Shown here: positions 25,634 through 35,637 of the stretch, in pieces
Layout: each line of letters starts with the position of its first letter
Position numbering within the stretch: the stretch's first letter is position 1
Assembly (NCBI GenBank): GCA_963973795.1
Contig: CAXBAF010000002.1
Location: 124,001-188,000 of the forward strand
Source of the DNA: UBA1926 sp002337215
GTDB taxonomy: Bacteria; Planctomycetota; Phycisphaerae; Phycisphaerales; UBA1924
Direction of reading: 5' to 3'
Length of the DNA: 64,000 nt
Notes under the pieces: generated by a model
Told to the model about the DNA's origin: nothing
The model's database searches: none
Seen by the model: the letters and a program-made list of their open reading frames with translations, nothing else
Position numbers and translations under genes: made by a program

Positions 25634-25737
25634 GCATCGCCGCTCCGCGAGAGCATCGGGTGCTGCCAGCGTGGGAAGAAGGTGGCGCGGCGGGTCGAGG
25701 GGCCCGCCGTGTCCGTTTCAGGAGACCGACGGTTCGG

Positions 25738-26565
25738 TTACCCGTTCGGCTCGGCCCGGCTGCGGCCGAGGGCGGTCATCGCGTCGGACTCGACGAGGCC
25801 GTCGCGGAGTCGGACGATGCGTTCGCAGTGCTCGGCGATGTCGTCGTCGTGGGTGACCATGATGATGGTCATCCCCTTTGCGTGGAGTTGCTCGAAGAGC
25901 TTGAGAATCGACGCACCGGTTTTGGAGTCGAGGTTGCCCGTGGGTTCGTCGGCCATTAGGATGACCGGATCGGTGACGAGCGCCCGTGCGATCGCGACGC
26001 GCTGCTGCTGACCACCCGAGAGCTCGCGGGGGCGGTGGTCGAGCCTGTCGCCCAGCCCGACGAGGCCGAGCGATTTCTCCGAGCGCGACTTGCGTTCCTT
26101 CGCGGGCTTGGACTGGTAGAAGAGCGGGACCTCGACGTTCTCTTCGACCGTGAGCTGGGGGATGAGGTTGAAGGCCTGGAAGACGAAGCCGATCTTTTCG
26201 CCCCTGAACTTGCTCAGGGATTCGTCGTCCATGTCCCGGGCGTTCTTGCCGTCGAGGAGATAGATGCCAGCGCTCGGACGATCGAGACAGCCGAGCATGT
26301 TCATGAGGGTGGATTTCCCCGAGCCGGATGCGCCCATGATCGCGACGTACTCGCCCTCGCGGATGGTCAGATCGACGCCGCGGAGGGCCTGGACCATGAC
26401 CGAACCGTCCGGCTTGTAGTAGGTCTTCTCGACACCGGTGAGCTCGACGACGGGTCGGCCGTAGAGGCCGGCGCAGAGGCGTTCGGTCTCGGCGAACGCG
26501 CCGGGTCCGGCCGGGGTCTCGGGCTCGGATTCGGCGATTGCGTGTGCGTTGGGCTCGGTGCTCAT
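25738..26565 (-). CDS. ABC transporter ATPase, LolD/MacB type
   Basis: A 275-residue ATP-binding subunit with all motifs: Walker A GASGSGKST, Q-loop FVFQAFNLIPQ, signature LSGGQQQR, Walker B ILMADEPTGNLD and the H-loop MVTHDDD. The FNLIPQLTVEENVEVPL segment and EPTGNLDSKTG are typical of the MacB/LolD (FtsE-like) group that drives membrane-protein complexes without classic import, such as lipoprotein release or efflux. No matching permease is adjacent. The start is ATG 26565 (MSTEPNAH); the first 35 residues are a polar extension. Upstream frame extension lacks family similarity. Confidence 0.92.
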   Translation of the reverse strand: MSTEPNAHAIAESEPETPAGPGAFAETERLCAGLYGRPVVELTGVEKTYYKPDGSVMVQALRGVDLTIREGEYVAIMGASGSGKSTLMNMLGCLDRPSAGIYLLDGKNARDMDDESLSKFRGEKIGFVFQAFNLIPQLTVEENVEVPLFYQSKPAKERKSRSEKSLGLVGLGDRLDHRPRELSGGQQQRVAIARALVTDPVILMADEPTGNLDSKTGASILKLFEQLHAKGMTIIMVTHDDDIAEHCERIVRLRDGLVESDAMTALGRSRAEPNG

Positions 26566-26633
26566 CGGTCGATGGTATCGCTCATGCTCGTGATCGGTTG
26601 CGGGGACCGTTCCCACGGTGGTGGACGCGGCGA

Positions 26634-27062
26634 TCAGTCGTCGTTTTCCGCGAACGTGTCCGGCGAATCGCTGAGCTGGAGCCCGGCGAGGGCGGTGAGC
26701 GTATCGGGCGAGGTGACGAAGACCTTCTCGAGCCCGGTCACCATCATCACCGACCAGACCTCGTCGCTCATGGCGCACAGCCGGAGCTGCTTGCCCGCGC
26801 CGGACAGGACGCGCCGGAGCTGGAGGAGCTGGGCGATGTTCGAGCTGTTGATGTAGCTGACGGCCGAAAAATCGAGGACGAGGCTCGGGACGCCGCCGGC
26901 CGCGGGGTCCGCGGCGTCGCCCTCCGCGGGTTTCTCAGCCGGGCTCTCGCCGGCGTTCGCACGCTTGGAGAGCTGGTCGATCAGGCCCGCGAGCTCATCG
27001 GAGAGCGCGGGCTCATCGGAGAGCTGCGCGAGCACGATGTTGTCCGACCAGTCGATCGCCAT
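26634..27062 (-). CDS. STAS-domain protein with acidic insertion
   Basis: A 142-residue protein with the STAS fold. The phosphorylatable loop is DFSAVSYINSSNIAQLL with Ser73/Ser74 at the usual position. Residues 36-59 form a Pro/Ala/Glu-rich insertion between the first and second strand, which classical SpoIIAA-type proteins of about 110 residues lack. It lies between gyrA and the ABC ATPase. STAS proteins act in partner-switching or as regulatory subunits of transporters. The SpoIIE phosphatase 2.7 kb away is a candidate partner; the corresponding kinase is not adjacent. An AAAGGA site supports the ATG. Confidence 0.82.
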   Translation of the reverse strand: MAIDWSDNIVLAQLSDEPALSDELAGLIDQLSKRANAGESPAEKPAEGDAADPAAGGVPSLVLDFSAVSYINSSNIAQLLQLRRVLSGAGKQLRLCAMSDEVWSVMMVTGLEKVFVTSPDTLTALAGLQLSDSPDTFAENDD

Positions 27063-27119
27063 CTCGAGTCCTTTCCGTCCCGGACGCCCTGAGCAGGCCC
27101 GTTCGGGTCGGTTCCGAGT

Positions 27120-30014
27120 TTACTCGCTCGCGTCGTCCGCCGCCTCGGGGGACTCGCCCGCGGAATCCGTCGGGGTTTGGTTTGGCGTCTGGGTATCGGG
27201 ATCCGCCGGACCTGCGGCGTCGGTGCCGTTCTCGGGCTTGTCGTCGGATTCGACGACCCGGGTCGCCGCGATGACCGCGTCGCCCGATTTGAGGCCGACC
27301 ACTCTCACGCCCTGCGTGCCCCGACCGTACTTGCTGATCGAGTCGGCGGCGATGCGCACCAGCTGCCCGCCGCGCGAGATGACGACGACGTCGTCGGTCC
27401 CGGTCACCGCGAACGCCGCGACCGGCGTGCCGTTCTTGGCGTTCATGCGGATGTCCATGCGGCCCTTGCCGCCCCGGCTCTGGGAGCGCTGCGAGCCGTC
27501 CTCGCTGGTGACGCGGTACTCATCGACGCCGGTGCGCTTGCCGTAGCCCTTGTCGGTGATGGTCAGCAGATCGGGGATTCCGGTCTCGGGATCGGCCCTG
27601 GAGACCAGCGGGCCTTCCCAGTCGTCCTTGTCCTCACCCTTCGGCTCCATCGGCACGATGGCCGTGCCGATGATCTCGATGCCGTCGGCGAGGTCGATGC
27701 CCTTCACACCCGCGGCGCCGCGGCCCATGTCGCGCAGGCCGCCGCGGTCCTCGTGCTCGTTGAAACGGATCGCCATCCCCGCGTTCGTGACGAGGATGAT
27801 GTCGTCGTTGCCGCTGGTGAGGCGGACGTCGAAGAGCGAGTCGCCCTCCTTGAGCCCGACGGCGATCAGGCCGCTCTTGTTGACGTTGGCGTACGCCTTG
27901 AGGGGCGTCCGCTTGACGATGCCGCCCTTGCTGATGAAGAACAGGTTCTGGCTTCCCGACTCGAAATCACGCACCGTGCAGTAGGCATACGTCCGCTCGC
28001 CCTTGCGGAGCTGGATGTAGTTCTGGATCGCGCGGCCCCGGCTCGTCCGGGTCAGTTCAGGGAGCTCGTAGACCTTGATCTTGAACACACGCCCCTGGTC
28101 GGTGAAGCAGAGCAGGTTGTCGTGCGTCGAGGCGACGAACATGTCGCTCACGACATCGTCGTCGCCACCGCCAGATGCGCGGATGCCCTTGCCCCCTCGG
28201 CCCTGGGCCTGGTAGGTGTTGAGCGGGACCCGCTTGACGTAGCCGCCCCGGGTGATCGTGACGGCGACTTCTTCCTCGCGGATGAGCGACTCGATGTCGA
28301 TGTCGCCCGCGCCCTCTTGGATCGCGGTGAGGCGGGCGCCGTTCTTCCCGGAGCCGTACCGGGCCTTCATCTCGGCGCAGTCGTCCTTGATGATCGTGAA
28401 GACGCGTCCGTCGTCGGCGAGGATCGATTCGTAGTCCTCGATCTGCGCGACGATCTCGTTGTAGTCCTTGATGAGGCGCTCGATCTCGAGCCCGACGAGC
28501 TGGATGAGCCGCATCGAGCCGATCTGCTCGGCCTGGACCCGCGTGAGCGCGACACCCCCCACCGCTTCCGCGGCGGCGAGACGGTTGACGAGCCTGGGCG
28601 GGAGCTTGGCGAAATGCTCGTGTCCCGCGGGGATGCGGTAGCGCCGCGCCATGAGCTTCTCGATCGCCTCGGCCCGCGTGGAGCTCGAACGGATCAACGC
28701 GATGACCTCGTCGATGTCACAGACCGCGTAGATCATGCCCTCGAGCACGTGGGCGCGCTTCTTGGCCTCGCGGAGCAGGTAGGCCGTGCGCCGGCGGATG
28801 ACCTCGTAGCGGTGCTCGATGTAGAGCTGGATGAGCTCCTTGAGCCCCAGCGTGCGCGGCTGGCGGTTGACCAGAGCAATGTTGATGATGCTGAAGGTCT
28901 GCTGAAGCGGGGTGTGCTGGTAGAGCTGGTTCTCGACGACCGCGGGATCCGCGCCCTTCTTGAGCTCGACGACGATCCGGCTGCGGGCGTTGCGACCCGA
29001 CTCGTTGCGGACGTCGCTGATGTCCTTGAGGCGGTCTTCCTTGACGGCGTCGACGATCTTCTCGACCAGCGTGTTCTGCACGAGGCTGTAGGGGATGCTG
29101 TCGATCACGAGCTGCTGACGCCCGTTTTTCATCTCCTCGGTGTGGACTTCGCCGCGGACCGTCACCCGGCCCCGCCCATGCTCGTAGGCCTCGAGGATGC
29201 CGCGTCGGCCCTGGATCACGCCCCCGGTGGGGAAGTCGGGACCCTTGACACCGAGGTACTGCGTGTTGCCGTCCTCGTCGGTGACGTCGGTCATCAGCTC
29301 CATGAGCGTGATGTCGGGATTCTCGACCGTGCGCACGATCGCGTCGAAGATCTCGGCGGGGTTGTGCGGCGGGAGGCTCGTCGCCATGCCCACCGCGATG
29401 CCCATGCCGCCGTTGATCAGCAGGTTGGGGAACTTGCCCGGGAGCACCGTCGGCTCGGTGAGGCGGTCGTCGTAGTTCGCCTGGACATCGACGGTGTCGA
29501 GATCGAGGTCGGCGAGCATGTCGAGCGCGGACTGATGAAGACGGGCTTCGGTGTACCGCATCGCCGCGGGCGGATCGCCGTCGATCGAACCGAAGTTGCC
29601 CTGGGGGTCAACCAGCGGGACGCGCATCTTCCACGGCTGCGCCATGCCGACCATGGTGGGGTAGATGACCGACTCGCCGTGCGGGTGATAGTTGCCGGAG
29701 GTGTCGCCGCAGATTTTAGCGCACTTGAGGTGCTTCTTGCCGGGGCGGAGCTTGAGGTCGTTCATGGCGACGAGGATGCGCCGCTGGCTGGGCTTGAGCC
29801 CGTCGCGGACATCGGGCAACGCCCGGTCCATGATCGTGCTCATCGCGTACGTCAGGTACGAGTCCTGCAGTTCGGTCTCGATCTTGATGTCGATGAGCCG
29901 GCCCGCCTCGTGCGCGAACTCGTTGATTTTCTCGCCCGGCGCGGCACCCTCTCCGCCTTCGGGGCCTTCGCTCTCGGGGAAGTTGGAATCGTTGGGGAGG
30001 TCGGCGTCTGCCAT
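27120..30014 (-). CDS. gyrA: DNA gyrase subunit A
   Basis: A 964-residue type IIA topoisomerase subunit that cleaves and rejoins DNA. The catalytic tyrosine is Tyr154 in AMRYTEARL. The beta-pinwheel C-terminal domain has a GyrA-box variant QGRGGKG and a second QSRGGKG block in the last blade. The quinolone region reads HPHGESVIYPTMVG: Ser115 matches E. coli Ser83, but Pro119 replaces Asp87 and Gly123 replaces Arg91. The last 60 residues are an acidic, Pro/Thr-rich tail, longer than usual. There is also an acidic insertion (GEDKDDWEGPLVSRADPETG) in the pinwheel. The start is ATG 30014 (MADADLPND); gyrB is not adjacent. Confidence 0.96.
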   Translation of the reverse strand: MADADLPNDSNFPESEGPEGGEGAAPGEKINEFAHEAGRLIDIKIETELQDSYLTYAMSTIMDRALPDVRDGLKPSQRRILVAMNDLKLRPGKKHLKCAKICGDTSGNYHPHGESVIYPTMVGMAQPWKMRVPLVDPQGNFGSIDGDPPAAMRYTEARLHQSALDMLADLDLDTVDVQANYDDRLTEPTVLPGKFPNLLINGGMGIAVGMATSLPPHNPAEIFDAIVRTVENPDITLMELMTDVTDEDGNTQYLGVKGPDFPTGGVIQGRRGILEAYEHGRGRVTVRGEVHTEEMKNGRQQLVIDSIPYSLVQNTLVEKIVDAVKEDRLKDISDVRNESGRNARSRIVVELKKGADPAVVENQLYQHTPLQQTFSIINIALVNRQPRTLGLKELIQLYIEHRYEVIRRRTAYLLREAKKRAHVLEGMIYAVCDIDEVIALIRSSSTRAEAIEKLMARRYRIPAGHEHFAKLPPRLVNRLAAAEAVGGVALTRVQAEQIGSMRLIQLVGLEIERLIKDYNEIVAQIEDYESILADDGRVFTIIKDDCAEMKARYGSGKNGARLTAIQEGAGDIDIESLIREEEVAVTITRGGYVKRVPLNTYQAQGRGGKGIRASGGGDDDVVSDMFVASTHDNLLCFTDQGRVFKIKVYELPELTRTSRGRAIQNYIQLRKGERTYAYCTVRDFESGSQNLFFISKGGIVKRTPLKAYANVNKSGLIAVGLKEGDSLFDVRLTSGNDDIILVTNAGMAIRFNEHEDRGGLRDMGRGAAGVKGIDLADGIEIIGTAIVPMEPKGEDKDDWEGPLVSRADPETGIPDLLTITDKGYGKRTGVDEYRVTSEDGSQRSQSRGGKGRMDIRMNAKNGTPVAAFAVTGTDDVVVISRGGQLVRIAADSISKYGRGTQGVRVVGLKSGDAVIAATRVVESDDKPENGTDAAGPADPDTQTPNQTPTDSAGESPEAADDASE

Positions 30015-30318
30015 GGACTCTGCGCTCCGCGAACGGGCCGGCCTTGGGTCGCCGGCGCGTCCGGTTTGGTGTCGGACACGGGTGCGGTTTTCCGTCCGGA
30101 TGTCGGCCCACAAGGGCCGTTCTCCGACGATGAATCGCGGGCCTCGGCGCACGCCGATCGCCCCACGATTTTCCGCGACGAATCATAGGCGGACGCAGGA
30201 CCCGATCGGACGGTTTTCGACCTTTATTCAAAGGGGAAACCGGCGTGCCACCCGGCCCTTGGGATGGGTCATCGGAGGGGGGATTCAGCCGCCCTGCGGA
30301 CGCCCTACCTCCGGGCCG
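30015..30318. other. 304-base region upstream of gyrA
   Basis: This region separates the gyrA start from the end of the next minus-strand gene and should hold the gyrA promoter. A hairpin CCTTT/AAAGG lies at 30221-30234, and another perfect 6-bp one (GGGCCG/CGGCCC) overlaps the stop of the upstream gene at 30313-30331. I see no gene and no clear promoter hexamers. Confidence 0.45.
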
Positions 30319-32487
30319 TTATGGGCGGCCCGCGGCGTTGCCGTTCCGCGCCCCGATCGCCTCGAGACTCTCGAGCGTATCGGTGAGTGTGAGCAGCCCC
30401 AGGGCCGACGCGGTGAGCGGCATCGACTGGTCCCAGAGCGACGCGCGGACGCCCCCGATCGCGGGCCCCGGCGTTGCGTACATGTGCCCCAGCCGTTCCT
30501 CGGCGGTGAGTTGGGCGAGGAAGCGGAGCGACTCGCTGAGCTCGAGGAGCTGAGGCACAACCTCGCCGCTCGCCATCGTGCCCCGCGTCAACGACGGTTC
30601 GCCCAGCATCACCGCGAGCAGCGCCGTCGGGCGCACGCTCTGCCACGTGGGCAGGGGGCTGCCCGAGGTATCGAGAACGAACCCGCCCGCGAGGTCGCGG
30701 TCGATCTCCGCGAGGTCGGCGTTCCCGAGCTGGAAGTCGAGCACCTGCGTGCGCAGCGCTCGCAGAGCATCCGCGGACGGGGGCTCGAGCCCCGTCCGCT
30801 CGGCGAGTTCAAGATCCGCCCAGGCGAGGTCGGGCATCAGCGAGAGCAGGTCGGAGCCCGGGGTCTCGCGGTACACGCGTCGGATCGCGCTGCTGGCGGC
30901 CTCGATGCGCTGCTCGCGGTTCCAGGGTTCGAAGGACGCGAGCCCGACGAGCGCCCGGCAGACGACGCCGCGGGCCGCGACGGGGATCATCGGATCGAAC
31001 CCCTTCGCGTCGGTGTACGCACGGTCAACGGCCGGCAGACAGCGCTCGCGCAAGCCCCGGAGTTCGTCGGACCGCTCGATCGCGGCCCGGTCGAGTTCTG
31101 CGAGGGCGTTGAGGCACGCCGCAGCCGACACCGCGTCGCCCCAGGGGGCTCGCTCATCGCCCTCGACCACCGCGAGGGCGCCGAGTGTCGCTTCGCCCGC
31201 GCGGCGTGCGAGGGCCGACTCGGTCGGGTCCGCCCCGCGGACCTTCGCGTACCGCAGCATCGCCTCGGCCGCGAATGCCTGGGCGAACGGTGAGGCGCCG
31301 CCCCGGTCGTACCGCCCCGAGACCGGATCGAACCCGTCGCGCAGGCCGATCCGCTCGACGCCCTGCCAGGCCCGGCCTCGGATGTGCGCCGAGATCCGAT
31401 CGGCCAGGGTCGCGAGTTCGTTCGTGCGCACGGACGGGACGACCGCGCCCCCCCGGTGCAGCACGAGCGGCGGGCTGTCGGGCGTGGTCTGCGCCGCGTG
31501 GCGAACGCGGAAAAAGCTGAGTTCGTAGCCGTCGCCCGCGAGGTCCTCGTAGGGCTTGAGGGCCGCGGTCGGGTCGCCCGCGACCTCGGCGATGAGCGTG
31601 ATGATGACCTGGGAGGCCGACCGACCCGAGGCGAGCATGGCCGAGGGCGTGCGCGCGCGGGAGATCCCGTCGTGGGCGAGCAGCATGCCTTCGATGCCGG
31701 GGCGGAGCCAGCCGTCGAGTTCGGCCTGGGTCACCCCTTCGGCGACCGGTGTCGGCGCCCCGGTCGAGATCTCGATCGAGAGCCGCGTGCGGGCGAGACT
31801 CTCGGCGAGCCGCGCGCTCCGGAGCGCATCGGGCGGGCCCTGGAGACGGACAACGGCGCGGGAGATTGCTCTGTCCGCCGCGGTGCGCACGGCTTCGAAC
31901 GCTTCCTGATCGGTCGTCGCGACGGTGGTGTGCTCGCCGACGATGCCGGACTCGTCGCGGATGATCACCGACGCGATGAGGGCGGGCGGAAGCGGGGAGC
32001 CGTCGAGGGCGGGGACACCGCCCTTGTCGATCCAGCCGCGGATGACACCAAACGCGTCGAGGGTCTGGGCGAAGGTGACCTCGGGAAGTGCATCGATGAA
32101 GGCTTGGTCGATGGGGGTCTGTTCAACTCGGATGGGTGACTGATTGAGGGCCTCGTACGTCGTTCCGTCGAGACCCTTGGGCTGGCGCTGTTCGTCATCG
32201 GCGATGTCTTGCCGCGCAGGCACGACCGGCTGATCGGGTCGGATGTCGGTTTGATCCCGCGGGCCGTCCCGCACAATCGGCTCGAGGAGTGACTCGGGCT
32301 CGGTCGCGGGGGCGGGGTCCTCGTTCGGGGTTTCCGGACGCGTTTGAGCCGGGGCGACGAGCGTACAGACGAGCAGCGATGTTGCGGCAACGCCACAGCG
32401 GGTGATGCCCCGGATGGACGACGCCGGGTGTCTTGACGACGACACACTCGCGAACGTCCGAGAAAAACGAGCTATCCATGTACGCAC
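30319..32487 (-). CDS. Large exported protein of unknown function
   Basis: A 722-residue protein when started at GTG 32487, which has a GGAGG site nine bases upstream; the frame is open for 51 more codons. A hydrophobic segment at about residue 31-45 (GVAATSLLVCTLVAPAQ) follows a basic leader and suggests export. A Pro/Glu/Asp-rich linker follows to about 130. The remainder is alpha-helical and Ala/Leu-rich, with segments such as FAQAFAAEAMLRYAKVRG and GDAVSAAACLNALAELDRAA, which could form an alpha/alpha toroid or solenoid. I do not recognise the family. It lies downstream of rpsA, separated from it by a terminator. Confidence 0.65.
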   Translation of the reverse strand: MRTWIARFSRTFASVSSSRHPASSIRGITRCGVAATSLLVCTLVAPAQTRPETPNEDPAPATEPESLLEPIVRDGPRDQTDIRPDQPVVPARQDIADDEQRQPKGLDGTTYEALNQSPIRVEQTPIDQAFIDALPEVTFAQTLDAFGVIRGWIDKGGVPALDGSPLPPALIASVIIRDESGIVGEHTTVATTDQEAFEAVRTAADRAISRAVVRLQGPPDALRSARLAESLARTRLSIEISTGAPTPVAEGVTQAELDGWLRPGIEGMLLAHDGISRARTPSAMLASGRSASQVIITLIAEVAGDPTAALKPYEDLAGDGYELSFFRVRHAAQTTPDSPPLVLHRGGAVVPSVRTNELATLADRISAHIRGRAWQGVERIGLRDGFDPVSGRYDRGGASPFAQAFAAEAMLRYAKVRGADPTESALARRAGEATLGALAVVEGDERAPWGDAVSAAACLNALAELDRAAIERSDELRGLRERCLPAVDRAYTDAKGFDPMIPVAARGVVCRALVGLASFEPWNREQRIEAASSAIRRVYRETPGSDLLSLMPDLAWADLELAERTGLEPPSADALRALRTQVLDFQLGNADLAEIDRDLAGGFVLDTSGSPLPTWQSVRPTALLAVMLGEPSLTRGTMASGEVVPQLLELSESLRFLAQLTAEERLGHMYATPGPAIGGVRASLWDQSMPLTASALGLLTLTDTLESLEAIGARNGNAAGRP

Positions 32488-32581
32488 GGCTGAAGGCCTC
32501 CGGTCGGCGCTGTTGGGGTCGGTCCGGCACGGGCGTTGAACAAGGTCTGGCACAACTGAAGACACGGAAAGGTGCCAGCCC

Positions 32582-32662
32582 ATGCGAAGACTTCTTGTGA
32601 TGACCGCGAACGAACGCAAAGTGATGTATCTGTCGCTCATCTGCTACCTCGTGCTCTGCTGA
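32582..32662 (+). CDS. Possible 26-residue single-helix peptide
   Basis: ATG 32582 to TGA 32660-32662 encodes a peptide with a basic N-terminus (MRRLLVMTANERK) and a hydrophobic tail (VMYLSLICYLVLC) containing two Cys. A GGAAAGG stretch lies about 11 bases upstream. The size and shape resemble small membrane peptides, but a frame this short occurs by chance often and there is no homology evidence. It diverges from the exported-protein gene. Confidence 0.25.
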   Translation: MRRLLVMTANERKVMYLSLICYLVLC

Positions 32663-32735
32663 GCCGTCCCCGACCGAGCGATCCGTTCTTCGTGCTCTGA
32701 TTCAGAATCTCTGTCTCTCCATCAACCTGTCTACC

Positions 32736-32771
32736 GAAACGAAACGGGCCCCGACGCATGCGCCGGGGCCC
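32736..32771 (-). terminator. Probable terminator of rpsA
   Basis: GGGCCCCG (32746-32753) and CGGGGCCC (32764-32771) form a perfect 8-bp stem; the enclosed ACGCATGCGC can pair further. On the minus strand the stem is followed by GTTTCGTTTCGG, a broken T-rich stretch. It lies 92 bases after the rpsA stop. Confidence 0.6.
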
Positions 32772-32863
32772 GGTGAACCGTTTTTGTTGTCATCCGGCTC
32801 GCGGCGATTGGCCGCCGGACCCGGGCCCCGGGCTACGGATCGCGTCGCCTGTTGCGGGCCGAA

Positions 32864-34618
<1,755 letters not shown>

Positions 34619-34930
34619 GCATTTTCCTTCGTCGCCGTGCGACTCGATTGGGAGTCGGGCGCGGCGTTGCCCGCGGGGACCCGCGATCCGATCGTGCCGG
34701 GGAGATCGGTCGAGCGTCCGGGCGAACCGGCGGGCGGAGGGGATCCGCACACCGCGCGTCGTGCGACGCGGTTCGGGGACTCAATGGGTGCTCCATCCGT
34801 CGCAACGCGCGGCAGGATGGCCCGGCACCGGGAACCGCAATGGTAGGCGGTCCGCTCCTTGGGATTGAGCGTTCCGGGCGTGCAATCTCTGGTGATGCCC
34901 CCGGCACGAAAGGGATCCCGGGCGACCCGA
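34619..34930. other. 312-base rpsA leader region with a palindrome
   Basis: This region lies upstream of rpsA and after the receiver-like gene on the same strand. It holds the near-perfect palindrome CGCGTCG-TG-CGACGCG at 34755-34770, about 137 bases before the rpsA start. No gene or clear promoter hexamers are visible. Confidence 0.5.
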
Positions 34931-35305
34931 TCAGGCCCCTGTCGAGCCACTGAACGCGCCGAGGATCGCCGGCAGCGCGTTCGAGAACGCGCCGCGGGTC
35001 ATCACCTCGTCGGCCCCAGCCTGGCGTGTCTCGGCGAGCAGGTCCACCGCGACGTGTGGGCCCCACGCGATGATCTTGACGGCCTTCTCCATCGCTCCGG
35101 CGTCCGGCCCGCGGAGCACCGCGATCAGTTCGCGTGCCTGGTCGGGCGCATCGAGATCGAGCAGAACGGCGCGCACCTCCGAGTCCTCGAGTCGGTCGCG
35201 GAGCATCTTTTCATTGCGGGCCGGCCGGCATGGAACGCCCATGTCGTCGGCGAGCGACTTGATGCGGGTCGCCCAAAAAAGGTCGGCGGCGGCATAGAGA
35301 ACCAT
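34931..35305 (-). CDS. Degenerate response-regulator receiver-like protein
   Basis: A 124-residue protein with the alternating alpha/beta plan of a CheY-like receiver. Asp50 in AVLLDLDAP occupies the phosphoacceptor position. The acidic pair normally at the end of strand 1 is absent (VLYAAADLF), and the conserved Lys of strand 5 is replaced (MTRGAF), so phosphorylation in the standard way is doubtful. It is a stand-alone domain with no output module. ATG 35305 is chosen because it begins strand 1. It may be an atypical receiver or a protein-interaction module. Confidence 0.7.
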   Translation of the reverse strand: MVLYAAADLFWATRIKSLADDMGVPCRPARNEKMLRDRLEDSEVRAVLLDLDAPDQARELIAVLRGPDAGAMEKAVKIIAWGPHVAVDLLAETRQAGADEVMTRGAFSNALPAILGAFSGSTGA

Positions 35306-35637
35306 GGGCGTGCGCTCCGTCGGGGGGAATCGTGGGATCGGTCCAGAACCTGAGTCCGAGAATAGCGACCCGGCAATGCGGGCAATTGTGACGATCGCGC
35401 CCGGCAAGAAGTGGTCCCGGTTCGGCGAACTGCTGTACCATCACAATCGTAGTTGCGCAGCAGGATCACCGGGCGACCGCCACCGCCCCGTCGCGGCGGC
35501 GGTTTCCGCGTCGATTCGAGACCTATTCGAGGCCGGGCCGAGAACGGCCGATAGTCTGAGTGAAGTGAGCCAACCGCCGCCTGAAACGCGGCGTCCCGCA
35601 CCGGATCGGACCGGGCGGGTCCACGCGAGGAATTTCG
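35306..35637. other. 332-base divergent control region (receiver gene / gdhA)
   Basis: It should contain promoters for both divergent genes. A GC-rich inverted repeat (ACCGCC...GGCGGT) occurs at about 35474-35503. I find no clear promoter hexamers and no gene. Confidence 0.45.

Larger units (their letters stand above)
32488..32863. other. 376-base region between rpsA and the exported-protein gene
   Basis: It contains the probable rpsA terminator (32736-32771) and the promoter region of the exported-protein gene. On the plus strand it also contains a 26-codon frame (32582-32662) listed separately. Base composition is lower in GC than the coding neighbours around 32560-32740, as expected for a control region. 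Confidence 0.5.

Noticed and set aside
27177..30188. Antisense open frame of about 1000 codons on the plus strand over gyrA.
   Set aside because: The minus strand encodes an intact GyrA with its catalytic tyrosine. The antisense reading is a codon-usage artefact.
30929..30945. A GGGTTCGAA stretch resembling a tRNA T-loop.
   Set aside because: It lies in the coding frame of the exported-protein gene and no acceptor, D or anticodon stem can be drawn around it. No other tRNA was recognised in the window.
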